DNA of 64,000 nt from Diaporthe sp. PMI_573. Its lineage: Eukaryota; Ascomycota; Sordariomycetes; Diaporthales; Diaporthaceae. Shown piece by piece: positions 1 through 10,424 of this stretch (the stretch's first letter is position 1; every line of letters starts with the position of its first letter). The translations under genes and the position numbers were made by a program. The DNA lies in contig JAJTUP010000097.1 of NCBI GenBank assembly GCA_021399435.1, positions 159,292 to 223,291 on the forward strand, written 5' to 3'. The notes beneath the pieces were generated by a model. It had not been told where the DNA came from. It did not search any database and was given only the letters and a program-made list of their open reading frames with translations.

Positions 1-503
1 CATCAGCCAGACAACTTATCACACGAGGAGCTCTTTCAGCTCCGGGTGGAGAGTATTGATCTGATGGTAGCTCTCTGCGACAAGCGAGAGACAGTTTCGG
101 CGCGACCGCATCCGAAAACGCGCGCAGATTGAGCCAGTCGTCAAACAGGAATCCCCCGAGCCCGAGCCCTTTCCTCTTATGCTGGATCCTACGCAGTGTC
201 CAGTGTCCCGACTGCATCGGTGACGAACGTCTATCACACGAGGAACGCGCGTTCAAGTACTGCCGCCCGACCGTCCGTAACGATCACTTTGATGATCAGC
301 ACCTGGAGGAGCGGGAGCGTGCTGTGCGCCGTGGGGACAGGATAAGATGTCTGTATCCTGGGTGCAAGGACATCAAGTTTCATGACTTGGACTACTTTCG
401 CAACCACGTCGAGGTGGTTCACTAGGTCACGGCAAATCAGGCCGAGACGCGGCGACGCAAGAAGATCAAGCACCGGCAGATGGCCCGGACAAAACAGAAG
501 TAG
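1..503 (+). pseudogene. C-terminal remnant of a DUF3435 / 'FluG-domain' type protein
   Basis: The reading frame enters from the left edge and must be followed through all three forward frames: frame 1 to about base 98 (SIDLMVALCDKRETV), frame 2 from about 101 (RDRIRKRAQIEPVVKQE), then frame 3 from about 201 (QCPDCIGDERLS, RCLYPGC, FRNHVEVVH). The layout, an EELxxLRxESIDLMVALCD-like helix, then CPxCxGDERL and a C-x4-C...H-x4-H finger, is what I recall from the C-termini of fungal DUF3435 proteins, a tyrosine-recombinase-related family. The frame breaks are a probable extra T near 97-99 and an exact 7-bp tandem duplication (cagtgtc, 194-207); an in-frame TAG follows at 423-425 and the old frame ends at 501-503. 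It is therefore a dead copy. Family assignment is from memory of motif order, without a search. Confidence 0.6.
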
Positions 504-658
504 CCCAACTTGTATTGGTACATGACTAGTACATATATAATATAAAATGACCTTGCCGGTGGCTAGCAAATAGTGGCCAAATTACACCCGAGTATGTGTT
601 CCTACGGCGGTCAAAGGTGTTGGCGAAATCGTCAGCAGACGCAGTTCGGCAGTAGCGA

Positions 659-3034
659 TCATGCTGTGTGGCCTTCCACCTTCACGAGGGACGGTACGTT
701 TGGCGGCCCGGTAATACACGACGAAGCCTTTTCCACGGCAGACCTGAGCTCTTTCGCAAAATCATCCGTCTCTCCTTTCTGTGAGATCCCACGTTTCCTC
801 TTCTGGTTCGGGCTGTTTGGGCTGACTTGACCGAGAGGCTGCCCACCGCGAAACTCCGCACGTTCGAGATCCACAACCGTGAAATTGCCGTTTCCATCGT
901 ACAAAATGTTGCGTGGCTCCGCATCAAGATGGATGACATGGAGATTGTGCATGGCCGTGAATATTGCGGAAACCCCTTTAGCGACGGTTGCCTTGTCCAC
1001 CTGGTCGCTGTAGTCGAACAAGGGCCGCCCAGCCCAACTGAGGAGCAGAAAATGCATGTTGACTCTGCCGTTGAAATGCCATGGCCGGAGTAGGTCTATC
1101 ATACCGAGACAGACCGGAATGTGCCTGCCTTGGATTGCCCGGAGTCGGCCGTATATAACACTCTCGTGCTTCAGGTAGTCACGGTGGGAACTCTCCATCC
1201 CCTTGGCAACAAACGTGTAACCATGCGTCGACAGTCGCACTTTGAAGAGTGATCCACGCGCCCCGAACCGATACAGTGGCGCACAATCTGCATCGCGATC
1301 GCGGTCTCTGGCAAGCTGCTCTCGGAGGAGATCGAGGAACCTAAGCCGGCCTATGTGCCGCTCGCCGTGATGAGCCGAGTTTGGGCACGTCTCGTCCATG
1401 GGCCTGCCAAATGCTAATCCAAGAAGACATTGCTGAGTGCAAAACGGCCGACTTTGTACGTTCCGCTTCGTCGCTTGGCCATCCTGTTTTCCGCCTCGGC
1501 GTTGGCGTTTCCCACCACCCCTCCCGCCCCTCCCACCCCTCGGTACCCCCTTCCCACCACCTGGATTCGGAGAAGGGGAAGGAGGGTCTTCGTCATCGTC
1601 ATCGTCATCGTCGAAAGGTCCACGTTTTAAGTCCAGCGGCATGCAGCCAGAGCGTGTTCGAATTGGCGACCGTTCAAAGCCCTTCCAACGATGAGCGTGA
1701 TAAGAAGTGGTAGGAGGTGGTTTGCGATCCGTTTCCCGTATGCCTCTCAGAACGTCTTCGAACTCAACAACCCAGGTACCCAATTTCCCTGCCTCGTCAC
1801 GCCATGACTGGGGTGGGGGGTCTGCGCGGAGAGCCTGGAGAATAAACGCGAAAACTTGCGCGACTGCCGTGCGATGAAGCCTGTTTTCATCTTTGTCCAT
1901 TACGTCCTCTTTCGGTACGCACACCGAGTAATAGACGGTAGAAGGATCATCTGGGATATACAGGAAGACAAAGGTTTGCCCAGTGCACACATACCCGTAT
2001 TGGATGCTTTTGCCGATCATGTAAGAGAAGAGTTGGGTGACAACGGCGCAGGCGAGCCGTCTGGCCGCAAAATCAAAACCCTTGCCATCCTTATTGATCA
2101 CGTCATCTTCAGGTATGATTTTCTTCTTCAGGCCCTCGACGACATCATTCTTGGTCAGCTTGTGCGGCGCCTTGTATTCGATACAAACGGCTGGGACGTT
2201 CTGGCCATCCGAGGTCCTATAGATACAGAACTGGTCTGCCCGATTGCCCTTCCCCTTTGCCGTGTGATGGGTCTTGGTCGGGGTCTTTGGCGCTGACATC
2301 AAAGCCGTTGCACTGGCATCATTACTGTCGAGCAATGTATGTTCCATGGACTTGGATGTGGTGTTGTTGTTTCCAAGGTTTGTATGGCTCTCAAAGGTCA
2401 CAGTCCCCCGGAGACCAAAAGCCTCTCGGACGAGGGGGTCTTTATATGCTCCATCAACCAGCTTCTCGACCGCATTTTCCACGGCATTGAGTTCAAAGTT
2501 TCGGAGACAAATCTCGCTGCTGATGGGCTTGAGTATCGACTTTACGTATTCCAGTTGGTGTTGGGAGGGGAATGCGGGATGAGAGGAGAATGATTTGCCG
2601 ATCGAGAGCTTGTCCTAGATCTCCTCTTGTTTCGCGGGAAAGTTGTTCCACGGGATGATCCGTCGTGGAAAGATTCGGCCGGTCGGGTTGGTAGGGTTGC
2701 CTTGTGTAGTCAAGGAGCGGTCGGTAGCTACCTGAGCAGCGAGATCGAGTAAATGGCAAGCCTCGAGGTATTGCACAAGAGTTTGTGGTTGTGACGACCT
2801 TGCAAGTTCTTCGGCATCTTCTCGTCGGCATTGCTCCTCTTCTCGTCGGCGTTGCTCCTCTGCGGCACGATCCTCAGCTTCTCTGAGTGATCGTTGGTCT
2901 TGTTCTCGTAGGCGTTGCTCTTCTTTGAGTAGGCGTTGATCCTCTGCGATATGATCCTCAGCTTCTCTGAGTAATCGTAGCAACTTCTTAACATCCTGAA
3001 CCCCCTCCATTGTGATTGTGTAGAATGCCGTCAC
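659..3034 (-). pseudogene. Kinase-like protein gene interrupted by a single nonsense codon
   Basis: Two open stretches (3034-2615 and 2614-659) share one frame and are separated only by a TAG at 2617-2615, so this is one 792-codon gene with one stop. Order: a charged Arg/Glu coiled coil (about residues 20-75), a short conserved-looking helix (LVQYLEACHLLDLA), a middle domain with CIEYKAPHKLTK (E-x-K, resembling a PD-(D/E)xK-type core), a low-complexity acidic then Gly/Arg-rich linker, and a C-terminal kinase-like domain. The latter has a VAK lysine (YTFVAKGM), an HxDxxxxN catalytic loop (HLDAEPRN) and DLE where DFG is usual (VVDLERAEF). Trp fits the stop position (TGG to TAG), a CpA-to-TpA change as made by RIP. 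Downstream of the stop an internal ATG at 2482 could still start a shorter 607-residue protein. This is a lineage-specific fungal kinase-like family; role unknown. Confidence 0.7.
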
Positions 3035-4151
3035 TCCTGGTATTCACAGTCAGTCTCACGCAAGCCTTGGAAGATAAACCTTCATGGCTAGAATAAACAA
3101 GATTGGGGGGACAGAGAAAGAATTATGCCGTGATCCAAGAACGTGTTTGCTGGCAACAGAGTTCTTTCAAAATAACAAATAGAACCCAGCCCAGCATCCG
3201 CCCACCCAAGTACCTAAATTTTGGTGCAAAGCACTCCAAAACCAAAGTATCTTAAATGAGTCAGCAGAAATTACCCCGCACCCATTCATGCGACGCGTCA
3301 ATTTCGCGATTACTACACCTACACAGGGCGTGAAAGGAGTGCACATTTTTCAATGGAGTTGAAAATAGCCTCTCAATTTATAGCTGGCTTTACATTGAGT
3401 ATCGTGTATGATGTGGCACTTGAGCTTGAGCAGCTTCAATATCCTCCTACCGACTTTGTTTTTGAAAACTATGGTCTCTATACGCGTACTCGAGTAGACA
3501 ATAATGACTCCGACAAGGCGTACAGCAGCCACGGCCACTGCATAATCAACTACAGTGTGACTACAATCATTGACCCCCTTCGTCGAAATTTCCCATAAGT
3601 GGATTACACCATAGGATCTCCACAATCAACAAAAAGGTCCTCATATCACCCGGGAGCTAACAAGACCGCCCACCTAGGCTTGTTGCACAGAGATGCCCAG
3701 TCAACTTATTAATTGATTCTAAACATCAAATCAATTCCACCCTCCTATCCCCAGCCAAGGCTTGTTCAGTTCCGAAACCTAAATAAGCCACCCCTTCTCA
3801 TCATGGACAACCATGGGGAAAATTAAAACCGGAGGCTTTGCTCCCCTGCCCAGTAGACAGTAGTGACGCCGTTGACGTTGAGATGGCGTAGGGATCCTCG
3901 CAACGGGGAATCCCTGCGGCAACCACCCCGGTGACGTCAGCCTGAAATCGGCAGCGCCTTGCCACCGACGAGATCGCGATGCCGTGGGCAGAACAAATAT
4001 ATAAGGAACAACAACACACCTGTTCTTGTTGTGTGTAGCATGTCCTATCACTCATCCGTCAATAATAAACCTTCTTCCTGCAAAGACATCTCTCAACCTA
4101 AGACCCACCAGCTTCTCCCAAGTCCTCAATCCTCAGCCCAACACCGTCAGC
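3035..4151. other. Intergenic stretch with promoter of the small MGAV gene
   Basis: I see no convincing gene here. Short open frames at 3350-3625 on both strands have no coding look. The last 200 bases hold the TATA box and leader of the gene at 4152. Confidence 0.6.
3998..4004 (+). promoter_or_regulatory. TATA box of the small MGAV gene
   Basis: TATATAA lies 148 bases before the chosen ATG at 4152 and is followed by an A/C-rich leader (ggaacaacaacacacc), a typical core promoter for a strongly expressed fungal gene. An earlier in-frame ATG at 4026 would lie in this leader. Confidence 0.55.
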
Positions 4152-4440
4152 ATGGGCGCAGTAATGTCCTGTATCCAGGGGATCGGTGACTGCATCATGA
4201 CAGTCATCCGTGCGATCGCTGGAGTCATCATGTCGATCGTGAATGGCGTCGTCGCAGTCCTCTCGGCCATCGTTAGGTTCCTGACCTGTAAGCAAACATC
4301 CCTCTCAGACATCGCGCGTCACCCAACCCCCGAAGAGCAAAGTGACTAACTAATCCCTCTCTCATAAAAAAGGCGGCTACTGCGGACGTGGCGGCGGCGG
4401 TACCCGTCGCACAAGACACTCTAGAACTAGTCATGTCTAG
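4152..4440 (+). CDS. Small putative N-myristoylated, membrane-associated fungal protein (67 aa)
   Basis: Two exons, 4152-4287 and 4373-4440, joined by an 85-bp intron with gtaagc donor, ctaac branch site and aaaaag acceptor. The product starts MGAVMSCIQGIGDCI, which fits the N-myristoylation signature (Gly2, small residue at position 6, Cys7 for palmitoylation), continues as one hydrophobic Ile/Val/Ala-rich helix (about residues 17-43) and ends FLTCGYCGRGGGGTRR, a Cys/Gly/Arg-rich basic tail. The splice is supported because the reading TC-GYCG-GGGG joins only across it. The same plan (MGAV-SCI, hydrophobic helix, TCGxCG, Gly/Arg tail) is common among short uncharacterised Pezizomycotina proteins. 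I chose the MG start over the in-frame ATG at 4026 because it exposes the lipidation signal. Role unknown; plasma-membrane or endomembrane association is inferred. Confidence 0.75.
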
Positions 4441-5014
4441 GAGCAGCAGCACGGCCATCAGGCGGGCGTGTTTGTGAGATAACAAGACCTGGATCTCAAC
4501 TCGCGGAGGAGTGGACGAGTTGGGTGAAAGAGAGTAATGCCGGGCGCGGCTTTTGTTTTGCCGACTTCATGGAGGAACGCTTTTTGCATTGATCATGGGC
4601 CTCTGTGCTTCCAGTTCAAGGCATTCAAAGACACATGATACCCCCACCCCCCTGTTTTCCCATTTGTACAGTACCTGCACTGGAGAGCCTTTTCCTGCGA
4701 GAGCAATGTCAGCATGATTAAGAACAAGGAGTAACGAAATATACCCGAGTTGTTCAAGCACCACTGCAAGCAAGTGGCCACTTGATTCTGGTTGCGTCGT
4801 GACAATGTAACACCCGCGCGACAGTGAGATTTGCGGCGGATTAGGTGAAGTTTGTGTGTTTACGTCGTAGTTCAACAGCATGTCCTTACTTCTCAGTATT
4901 AACCAGGTTCCATCGCATCGGTACCCAGTCCGGAGAAGAGGAAATAAATTTGCAAGATCCAAGTAATCATGAATAATGTATTTTGGTTACTTCAAGGCCA
5001 CGAAGACCATTGGA
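4441..5014. other. Gap between two gene 3' ends
   Basis: This holds the 3' trailer of the small MGAV gene and the 3' trailer of the XPF gene, which face each other. A 131-codon minus-strand open frame (4962-4567) shows no recognisable domain and I do not call it. Confidence 0.5.
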
Positions 5015-7858
5015 CTAATCCTCATCTTCAAGTAGATCCTTTGTAAAAAATCTCACAATCCTCCTTGCAGATTCTCCACCTACCAATGGCTCCAAGTCTT
5101 GTATGGACATGTTGGCAATGTCCCTGATGTTTTCTGTCTCGAGGGTCAGGTTCTTGATATTCTTGCTCGTAACCCCGGGAATGTGCATCAGCATCTCCTC
5201 CGGCTGCTGGTTGAACGGCTGCTCCTCAGCCACCTCGTTCTTCTCAAGCCCGGCCCTCACGGCTGCAATCGGATCGGGTTCTTCCTCCTGTGCCTTGAGA
5301 GACTCGAAAATCTCGGCTGTCTGGTACGGCGACGATGACCATATGACCCGCAGCTTGGGGAAGGCCAGTGTCAGCAGCACAATCTTGGATTGGAGATCAG
5401 ATGATATGTTGTCCGGGTTGACACTCTTCAGATTTCCAGAGAGGTCGGCGAAAGGCTCCAGGGTGAAAGACTTGTTCTGGTCGAATTCGATCAGGAGCAT
5501 CGGCGACTTGTAGTGCTGGAACATGGTCTCGGCCTGGCTGTAGAGCCGACCATCCCTGAAGGAGGAAATCAGATCGCTAACTGATTTCCTTTCGATGCAA
5601 ATGTTGGGTGACAAGATGTAGTCACCCACGGTCAGCATGCATGGCACGATGACCATGGAGCGACCATGCAAGAGCGACGGCAGAGAAGATCTGAATTCCC
5701 GGACGTCGACCACCACCCGAGGCGGCTGTGCCGTCGCAGCCAGCCGCCCGCCGCCTGCTATGCGAGTGTTGATCGTCCTCAGGAACGCTTCCTGCGGGTC
5801 CTCGACCCCATGAGCATCGACAGTCATAACGACGCTCATACTTGCGCGCTCCTTGATCAACTTGGTGAACGCATCCTTTTCCCGCCGGACCATGGTCAAG
5901 TACCTCTGTTCCTCTACGGAGCCACCGTAGTAAAGGAAGTAGACTCGCACGTTCCTATCGTTGTGAGATGATCTGTAGACCTCTACCCGTCTGATAAACG
6001 ATGCGTCAGGCTCGTACATGACGATGTACCGCGGCTTGACCTCCTCAAGAACGTGCTCGTCCTGGTCTCCGTCGTAGGCGTGGATGACCACCAGATCTTG
6101 CATTTCATACATTTCGTAGAAGTCATCCATGTCTTCCAGCGTGTCTTCGATGACATCTGCCTTTTGCTTTGCCTCCTCTTCTGTGATCTGGATCTCTTCC
6201 ATGAGCTCAGACACCTCGCTCGCCTTTTCGAAGTAGGGCACGAGGCTCCCATTCTCGGCTCGGCCAAGACTTGTCGCCATGGAAGCGCCGCCGCGGACGC
6301 GCCGCCGCTTGTTAGCGGGCGCCCTGCTGGTCTTTTGCAAACGCGGATCTGTCGCTCCTTTCAGAGCATTTTGATTCTCGGCGAACAGGGTAGCGCTGAC
6401 TTTGGCGAACTCCCGCTTCCAATTGAGATAATTCCGCAGCTTGCGTCTCATCATGAACGTAGCAGATGGCTTATCCTCGTCATCCGCGTCATCCTCGTCA
6501 TCGGCACTTTGGTAGACGATCTTCCTCTTCCGCTGTTGCTCCGCCTTGGGCTTCACATGCATGGATTGTAAGTATTCTTTGAGCTGACGGCAGGTCGCGG
6601 CATCCGAGCACATGATCAGAATAGTGCCATTGGAGTCATCGCGAGCCATCGGCTCGAAGTAGAGATCTCTGTCGATTTCTTGGAGAACATCGGCTAGCAC
6701 CGCCCACTTGGGCTGCTCCTCGAGCACCGGGCGCACAGAGTCAATATTGGAGTCTGCGCCTGGTTTGTTGACGCCGCTATAGACCCGCTTCCTGCCGGTG
6801 TCAAAAATGGTCTGAGCAGCGTCGAGAAACAGCCATGGGGACTGGTTCTGCCTGGTTGACCCCGGCGCAGGCGAGTGGGCAGCATGGATGGTGTCTAGGT
6901 TCTGCAGGAATTGCACTGCATCCATCCCGACAATGGCCTGCAACAGGCCGCGTAGCACGGTTAGATCACTGACGATCTGCTTTGTCTTCCAGCTCACCCT
7001 GTGCCAGTTTGGATCAAGCTGACGTCGCACCATGACATCGAAGTTCTTGGTCAGGGCGCTGTCGAGATTCCAGTCATCCATCTCGAGGCCTGTGTTTCCC
7101 TTCTTGAGTTCGTGAATACTGACTTCGACGCATTCCATGACGGCAGCCTGGATCTCCTTCATGGCGTCGGTCATTGGTACTTCAAGCTCGATGACCTCTG
7201 CCTTTTTCTTACCCTCCAGGGACTGGGCCACCGATACGTGGAAACGAGGCCATAGACTGGCCTTCCTCAAGAAAAGATTCCGCATCATGGCCGCGAGCGG
7301 GTTGAACCCCGTAGTGAACGGGTCCGGGTTGTCTGCGAAGGCCTTGAGAAACCCGACCTTGTTCTTCTGGCGGTAAATCCGTAGAACAAAGGCCTCCAGA
7401 CTCGTAGCGACTACCCGGTCGGCGTGTAAGACAACGATACCAGTGATTTTCTCAACGTTCAACAGGTTGGTGAGCATGTCCACCACCAAGATACGGCTCG
7501 TGACGCTGAAAATGCCGCCCGAGGCATACATCTTTTCTCTCACGCCGACGTTGGTGTAGTCGGTGTTGACCACGGTCAGGCCGCGGGCCAGAGGCGCCAT
7601 GCTTATAGCTGCATGCTCGGCGAGAGCCTCGCCGATCCAGTTGTTCTCACGGTCTTCAGCGTTGACCACGACGAGGAGGTTGTTGCCGGCAGCATCGTAA
7701 GAATGCAGGAGATTGGTCAGCAAGCGCATGAGCCCAAGGCCGCGCGCCACAATGACGAGCTCATCCTCTGCACGGAGTTCTTGAAAGAGAGACTGTTGGT
7801 ATTCCTTGGGAGAAAGCATCGAGTGTGAGCGTGTCATGTAGAGCCTGTGAATGGCCAT
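5015..7858 (-). CDS. rad1: DNA repair endonuclease XPF / Rad1 (947 aa)
   Basis: This is the XPF-family subunit of the structure-specific endonuclease that, with ERCC1/Rad10, makes the 5' incision in nucleotide excision repair and trims flaps in recombination and crosslink repair; it acts in the nucleus. A single exon encodes an N-terminal inactive SF2 helicase-like half (EYQQSLFQELRAEDELVIVA; ITSRILVVD-like FSVTSRILVVDML; FVLRIYRQKNKVGF), an acidic linker near residue 456 (SADDEDDADDEDK), the ERCC4 nuclease with GDY (about 742) and the catalytic ERKSVSDL (about 753-760), and a C-terminal helix-hairpin-helix pair (LMHIPGVTSKNIKNL, then DLEPLVGGESARRIVRFF). Length fits fungal XPF (about 900-1000). 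All nuclease motif residues are present. The first Met may not be the one used: Met8 or Met14 lie just before the conserved EYQQ. Known names: Neurospora mus-38, S. pombe rad16. Confidence 0.97.
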   Translation of the reverse strand: MAIHRLYMTRSHSMLSPKEYQQSLFQELRAEDELVIVARGLGLMRLLTNLLHSYDAAGNNLLVVVNAEDRENNWIGEALAEHAAISMAPLARGLTVVNTDYTNVGVREKMYASGGIFSVTSRILVVDMLTNLLNVEKITGIVVLHADRVVATSLEAFVLRIYRQKNKVGFLKAFADNPDPFTTGFNPLAAMMRNLFLRKASLWPRFHVSVAQSLEGKKKAEVIELEVPMTDAMKEIQAAVMECVEVSIHELKKGNTGLEMDDWNLDSALTKNFDVMVRRQLDPNWHRVSWKTKQIVSDLTVLRGLLQAIVGMDAVQFLQNLDTIHAAHSPAPGSTRQNQSPWLFLDAAQTIFDTGRKRVYSGVNKPGADSNIDSVRPVLEEQPKWAVLADVLQEIDRDLYFEPMARDDSNGTILIMCSDAATCRQLKEYLQSMHVKPKAEQQRKRKIVYQSADDEDDADDEDKPSATFMMRRKLRNYLNWKREFAKVSATLFAENQNALKGATDPRLQKTSRAPANKRRRVRGGASMATSLGRAENGSLVPYFEKASEVSELMEEIQITEEEAKQKADVIEDTLEDMDDFYEMYEMQDLVVIHAYDGDQDEHVLEEVKPRYIVMYEPDASFIRRVEVYRSSHNDRNVRVYFLYYGGSVEEQRYLTMVRREKDAFTKLIKERASMSVVMTVDAHGVEDPQEAFLRTINTRIAGGGRLAATAQPPRVVVDVREFRSSLPSLLHGRSMVIVPCMLTVGDYILSPNICIERKSVSDLISSFRDGRLYSQAETMFQHYKSPMLLIEFDQNKSFTLEPFADLSGNLKSVNPDNISSDLQSKIVLLTLAFPKLRVIWSSSPYQTAEIFESLKAQEEEPDPIAAVRAGLEKNEVAEEQPFNQQPEEMLMHIPGVTSKNIKNLTLETENIRDIANMSIQDLEPLVGGESARRIVRFFTKDLLEDED

Positions 7859-8814
7859 GGGGGCTTACAAGGGGCAGTGAGAGCTTCACCGGCTGCGGCG
7901 CATCGTTGGCGGCCATGATGGAGTGTGGCAGGCAAATGCAAATGCGATGCCTACTGACAAGGAACGAAACATGGTCTTCGGATCGACCAGTGCCAGCGAA
8001 GCCAACCCGGTGGGCTGGGAAAGGTTGAGAAGGGGCCAGACGACATTCACGCGTGCATCTCTGGCGCGGAACTCGATGTCGTCAGGTTGGAGTTGTCACA
8101 GCCAGCAGCTGTGTTGCAGCTGATGCCAGCCGCCACAGCCAGGTTGGCAACCCCCCCCCCCAACCCCCCGGAGTGACTTGACAATAACCTCTGGGCCCGA
8201 CAGGTTGTTAGTCCCAATGTCAGTTCCCACTGTCCGAGTGAGCAGTGGATACAAGGAGCTTGGATAGCTGATCCATGCAGTTCCGAACGCCGGTAGTCGA
8301 GGCCTCTGGGAAACTGCTGGTTGTATTGTGAATTCCGAAGCCGAGATCCCAGAAGTGAGGCAACCGGCCAGCCCTTGATTGCGAAACAGATTGCCACCAC
8401 AGCAACAACATCCTTGGGTCTCGGCCGCTTCACGACATGGCAAACAGGGGAGACGCCTAGGTCCTGTCCGCGTCTTGCCCGGTGGCGGGGCGTGCTTGCC
8501 CGCTTCGTCACGGGTCGTTGTTAGTCAAGAATCGACGTCATTGCATGTGCTGCCTTCATGTGCTGGCAGCCGTGACTGGGAGAGGGTCCCCAGCTCCAGT
8601 CCGACGTGGCTGTATAAGACGGGACAACATTCCCTCGTGGATTCCACACGCCACACAGCTGTAGTTACCGACTTCTCAACCTCAACCTCAACCTTCACGA
8701 TATCAAGTTTTCTTCAGCTCCAAATCAGTAAGTAAGGCAGGATACCCAGCCCACCCAGCAGTCCTGCACGAGCCGACCGGCTGACAACAGTGACCAGAGC
8801 CTTGAATTGCAACC
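7859..8814. other. Divergent promoter region between XPF and the 70-aa gene
   Basis: This 956-bp stretch lies between the two divergent starts. It contains a C-rich run (about 8150-8168), a TATA box (tataag, 8613-8618) reading rightward, CT-rich leader sequence, and a likely 5'-UTR intron for the right-hand gene (gtaagt at 8728, acceptor at 8790 or 8797). I see no gene in it. Confidence 0.55.
8613..8618 (+). promoter_or_regulatory. TATA box of the 70-aa gene
   Basis: The sequence tgtataagacggg sits about 200 bases before the ATG at 8815 and just before the CT/CA-rich leader (ctcaacctcaacctcaacc) that usually marks fungal transcription starts. Confidence 0.45.
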
Positions 8815-9091
8815 ATGTCTGACAAGAACCAGCAGGAGAAGGAGTTCACCACCCAGGTAATCACCTCCATCTCCTCCTCGCTCCTGCAAACCCCATGGCT
8901 GATCGATTCTGGTCCGATAGCCCATCGATGAGAGCAAGAAAGAGGGCACCGGCTTCATCGAGGCCATTAAGTCCAAGGTTGCCCCACATATTGCTGCTCC
9001 CGGACCAGCCCAGTCGCACGACCACAGCGAGATCCCCCAGGAGGGGACCAAGGAGGAGCGCCTGGCCAAGGCGAAAGAGCTGAACGAGTAA
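8815..9091 (+). CDS. Small hydrophilic conserved-looking protein (70 aa), function unknown
   Basis: Two exons, 8815-8856 and 8921-9091, flank a 64-bp intron (gtaatc donor, ctgat branch, gatag acceptor). The protein begins MSDKNQQEKEFTTQ, continues PIDESKKEGTGFIEAIKSKV and a HIAAPGPAQSHDHSE segment, and ends in a charged helix (TKEERLAKAKELNE). It is acidic and basic throughout, with no membrane segment, no Cys and no signal peptide, and looks partly disordered, with possible amphipathic helices at both ends. The TATA box, the probable 5'-UTR intron and strict codon preference in exon 2 suggest a well-expressed gene, perhaps stress-related, but I do not recognise a named family. The splice is supported because exon 1 alone would be 14 codons and the frame after the acceptor is continuous to a stop. 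Confidence 0.7.
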
Positions 9092-10424
9092 CCTTTGTAG
9101 AGACTGGTGCAGGGCAGATACCATGATTTAATGAAAGAGATGACATTTGATACCCCAGGTTTCACAGGCCACATCCCGCTCTGCCTCGCTTGAGATGCCC
9201 AACCATTTGCAAATGCTTGTCCAACAATGTAAAGTCTGGGCCCGGTGGACACCGACAACCACTCGTTGTAGCCCTGCAGCGCCTAGGCCTGGGCGGCTGC
9301 AGATGCATACAATACCACAGTAGAACACACAAGACCCATTTAGGTGCATATCAGCAACAGCAGCATCGGGACCAGCAAGACCAGCAAAGTGCGTCGGCTG
9401 TGGCTGTGGCTGTGCTCGCAACCGACTGCCATCCTGAGTAGAAAATGGGGATCGCCTCATTCATCTGATATTCACGTAGCGGGTAGGTTCTCGTTAAGAG
9501 AGGAGAGAGCGAGCGATGATGCAACAGGTGTCATGAAACGCTCCCGGCGCCGGGGGAAGCTCTCAGTACTCAGTACGCGGTACCTACCTACCCACCCAGG
9601 TAGGTAGGTACCCAGCACCCGCACTTAGGGCCTGGAGGCTGCCCTGTCGCTTCGCCTGCTCCGTCTCTGTAAATTGGCACTCCCTCAAGTCCAAACCTCA
9701 CCCTTCTCGGATCGTTCCCCGCCTCTTACCGACCTGTCCGGGTGGGTGACGATCTCTTGATTTAGGCCTGCGCCTCCTGATCCCGCCCCTTGTCTCGAGC
9801 TTTAACTGCCCTGTCAGCCCTGTCAGCCAGGCGTTGGCACTTGTCACTCTTCCTTGCCAAGATCTGGTCGAACGGTCTACCCTTTGGTCTAGCTACGTCC
9901 GCCTTGCGCTTGCCACTTATTAGCACCCAAACCAAAACCCTACCCAAGTCCAACCGCACTCTTCTCCCCTCCGTCTACCGCCTTGATACGCGCGTACAGT
10001 AAGCCACCCAACAGCCTCCATCCGATTTGCCAGCGCCGCCGTACCTGCGACATATTCCAGGCGGGCGCTGCCAGTCATCCGAGCCAAGCCAAGCGTTCCC
10101 AGGTTTGGAAACACCACCTCGCAGCTTGGTAGCGTGCAACAGTTCTACACAACACGACACCACCATCTCTTCCCCACTACTGCCTTTGCCTTTGCCATCA
10201 CCCTTACCAGTACCGGTCCACTGCTGCGACTGCCACATCCCGCAACAGGCAGCGACTCGGCGCTGTCCGGTGCAGTTGACTCGCTCCATGAATTAGCTTA
10301 GGGGCCATCGAGACAAGGCTGCTGGGAGGAGACCCCGAATCCCGCCTCACCTCCGCCCCTCTCTGTCCTCGACGATCGACCCCAAGCCTCGCGGTGCTCC
10401 TCCAGCCCGGACCGCGATACCACG
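9092..10424. other. Long intergenic region upstream of the WASP gene
   Basis: This holds the 3' trailer of the 70-aa gene, then about 1 kb of C/T-rich promoter and leader DNA of the WASP gene. The only distinct structure is the palindrome at 9579-9612. No credible coding frame is seen on either strand. Confidence 0.5.
9579..9612. repeat. Perfect 14-bp palindrome (GGTACCTACCTACC arms)
   Basis: Arms at 9579-9592 and 9599-9612 are exact reverse complements with a 6-base spacer (caccca). Each arm is built of TACC steps. Such ACCTACC/GGTAGGT runs are frequent in Sordariomycete intergenic DNA; here it lies about 830 bp before the WASP start. Confidence 0.85.

Noticed and set aside
4567..4962. 131-codon open frame on the minus strand downstream of the XPF gene
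   Set aside because: No domain, no promoter or splice support, and it lies in a convergent 3' region.
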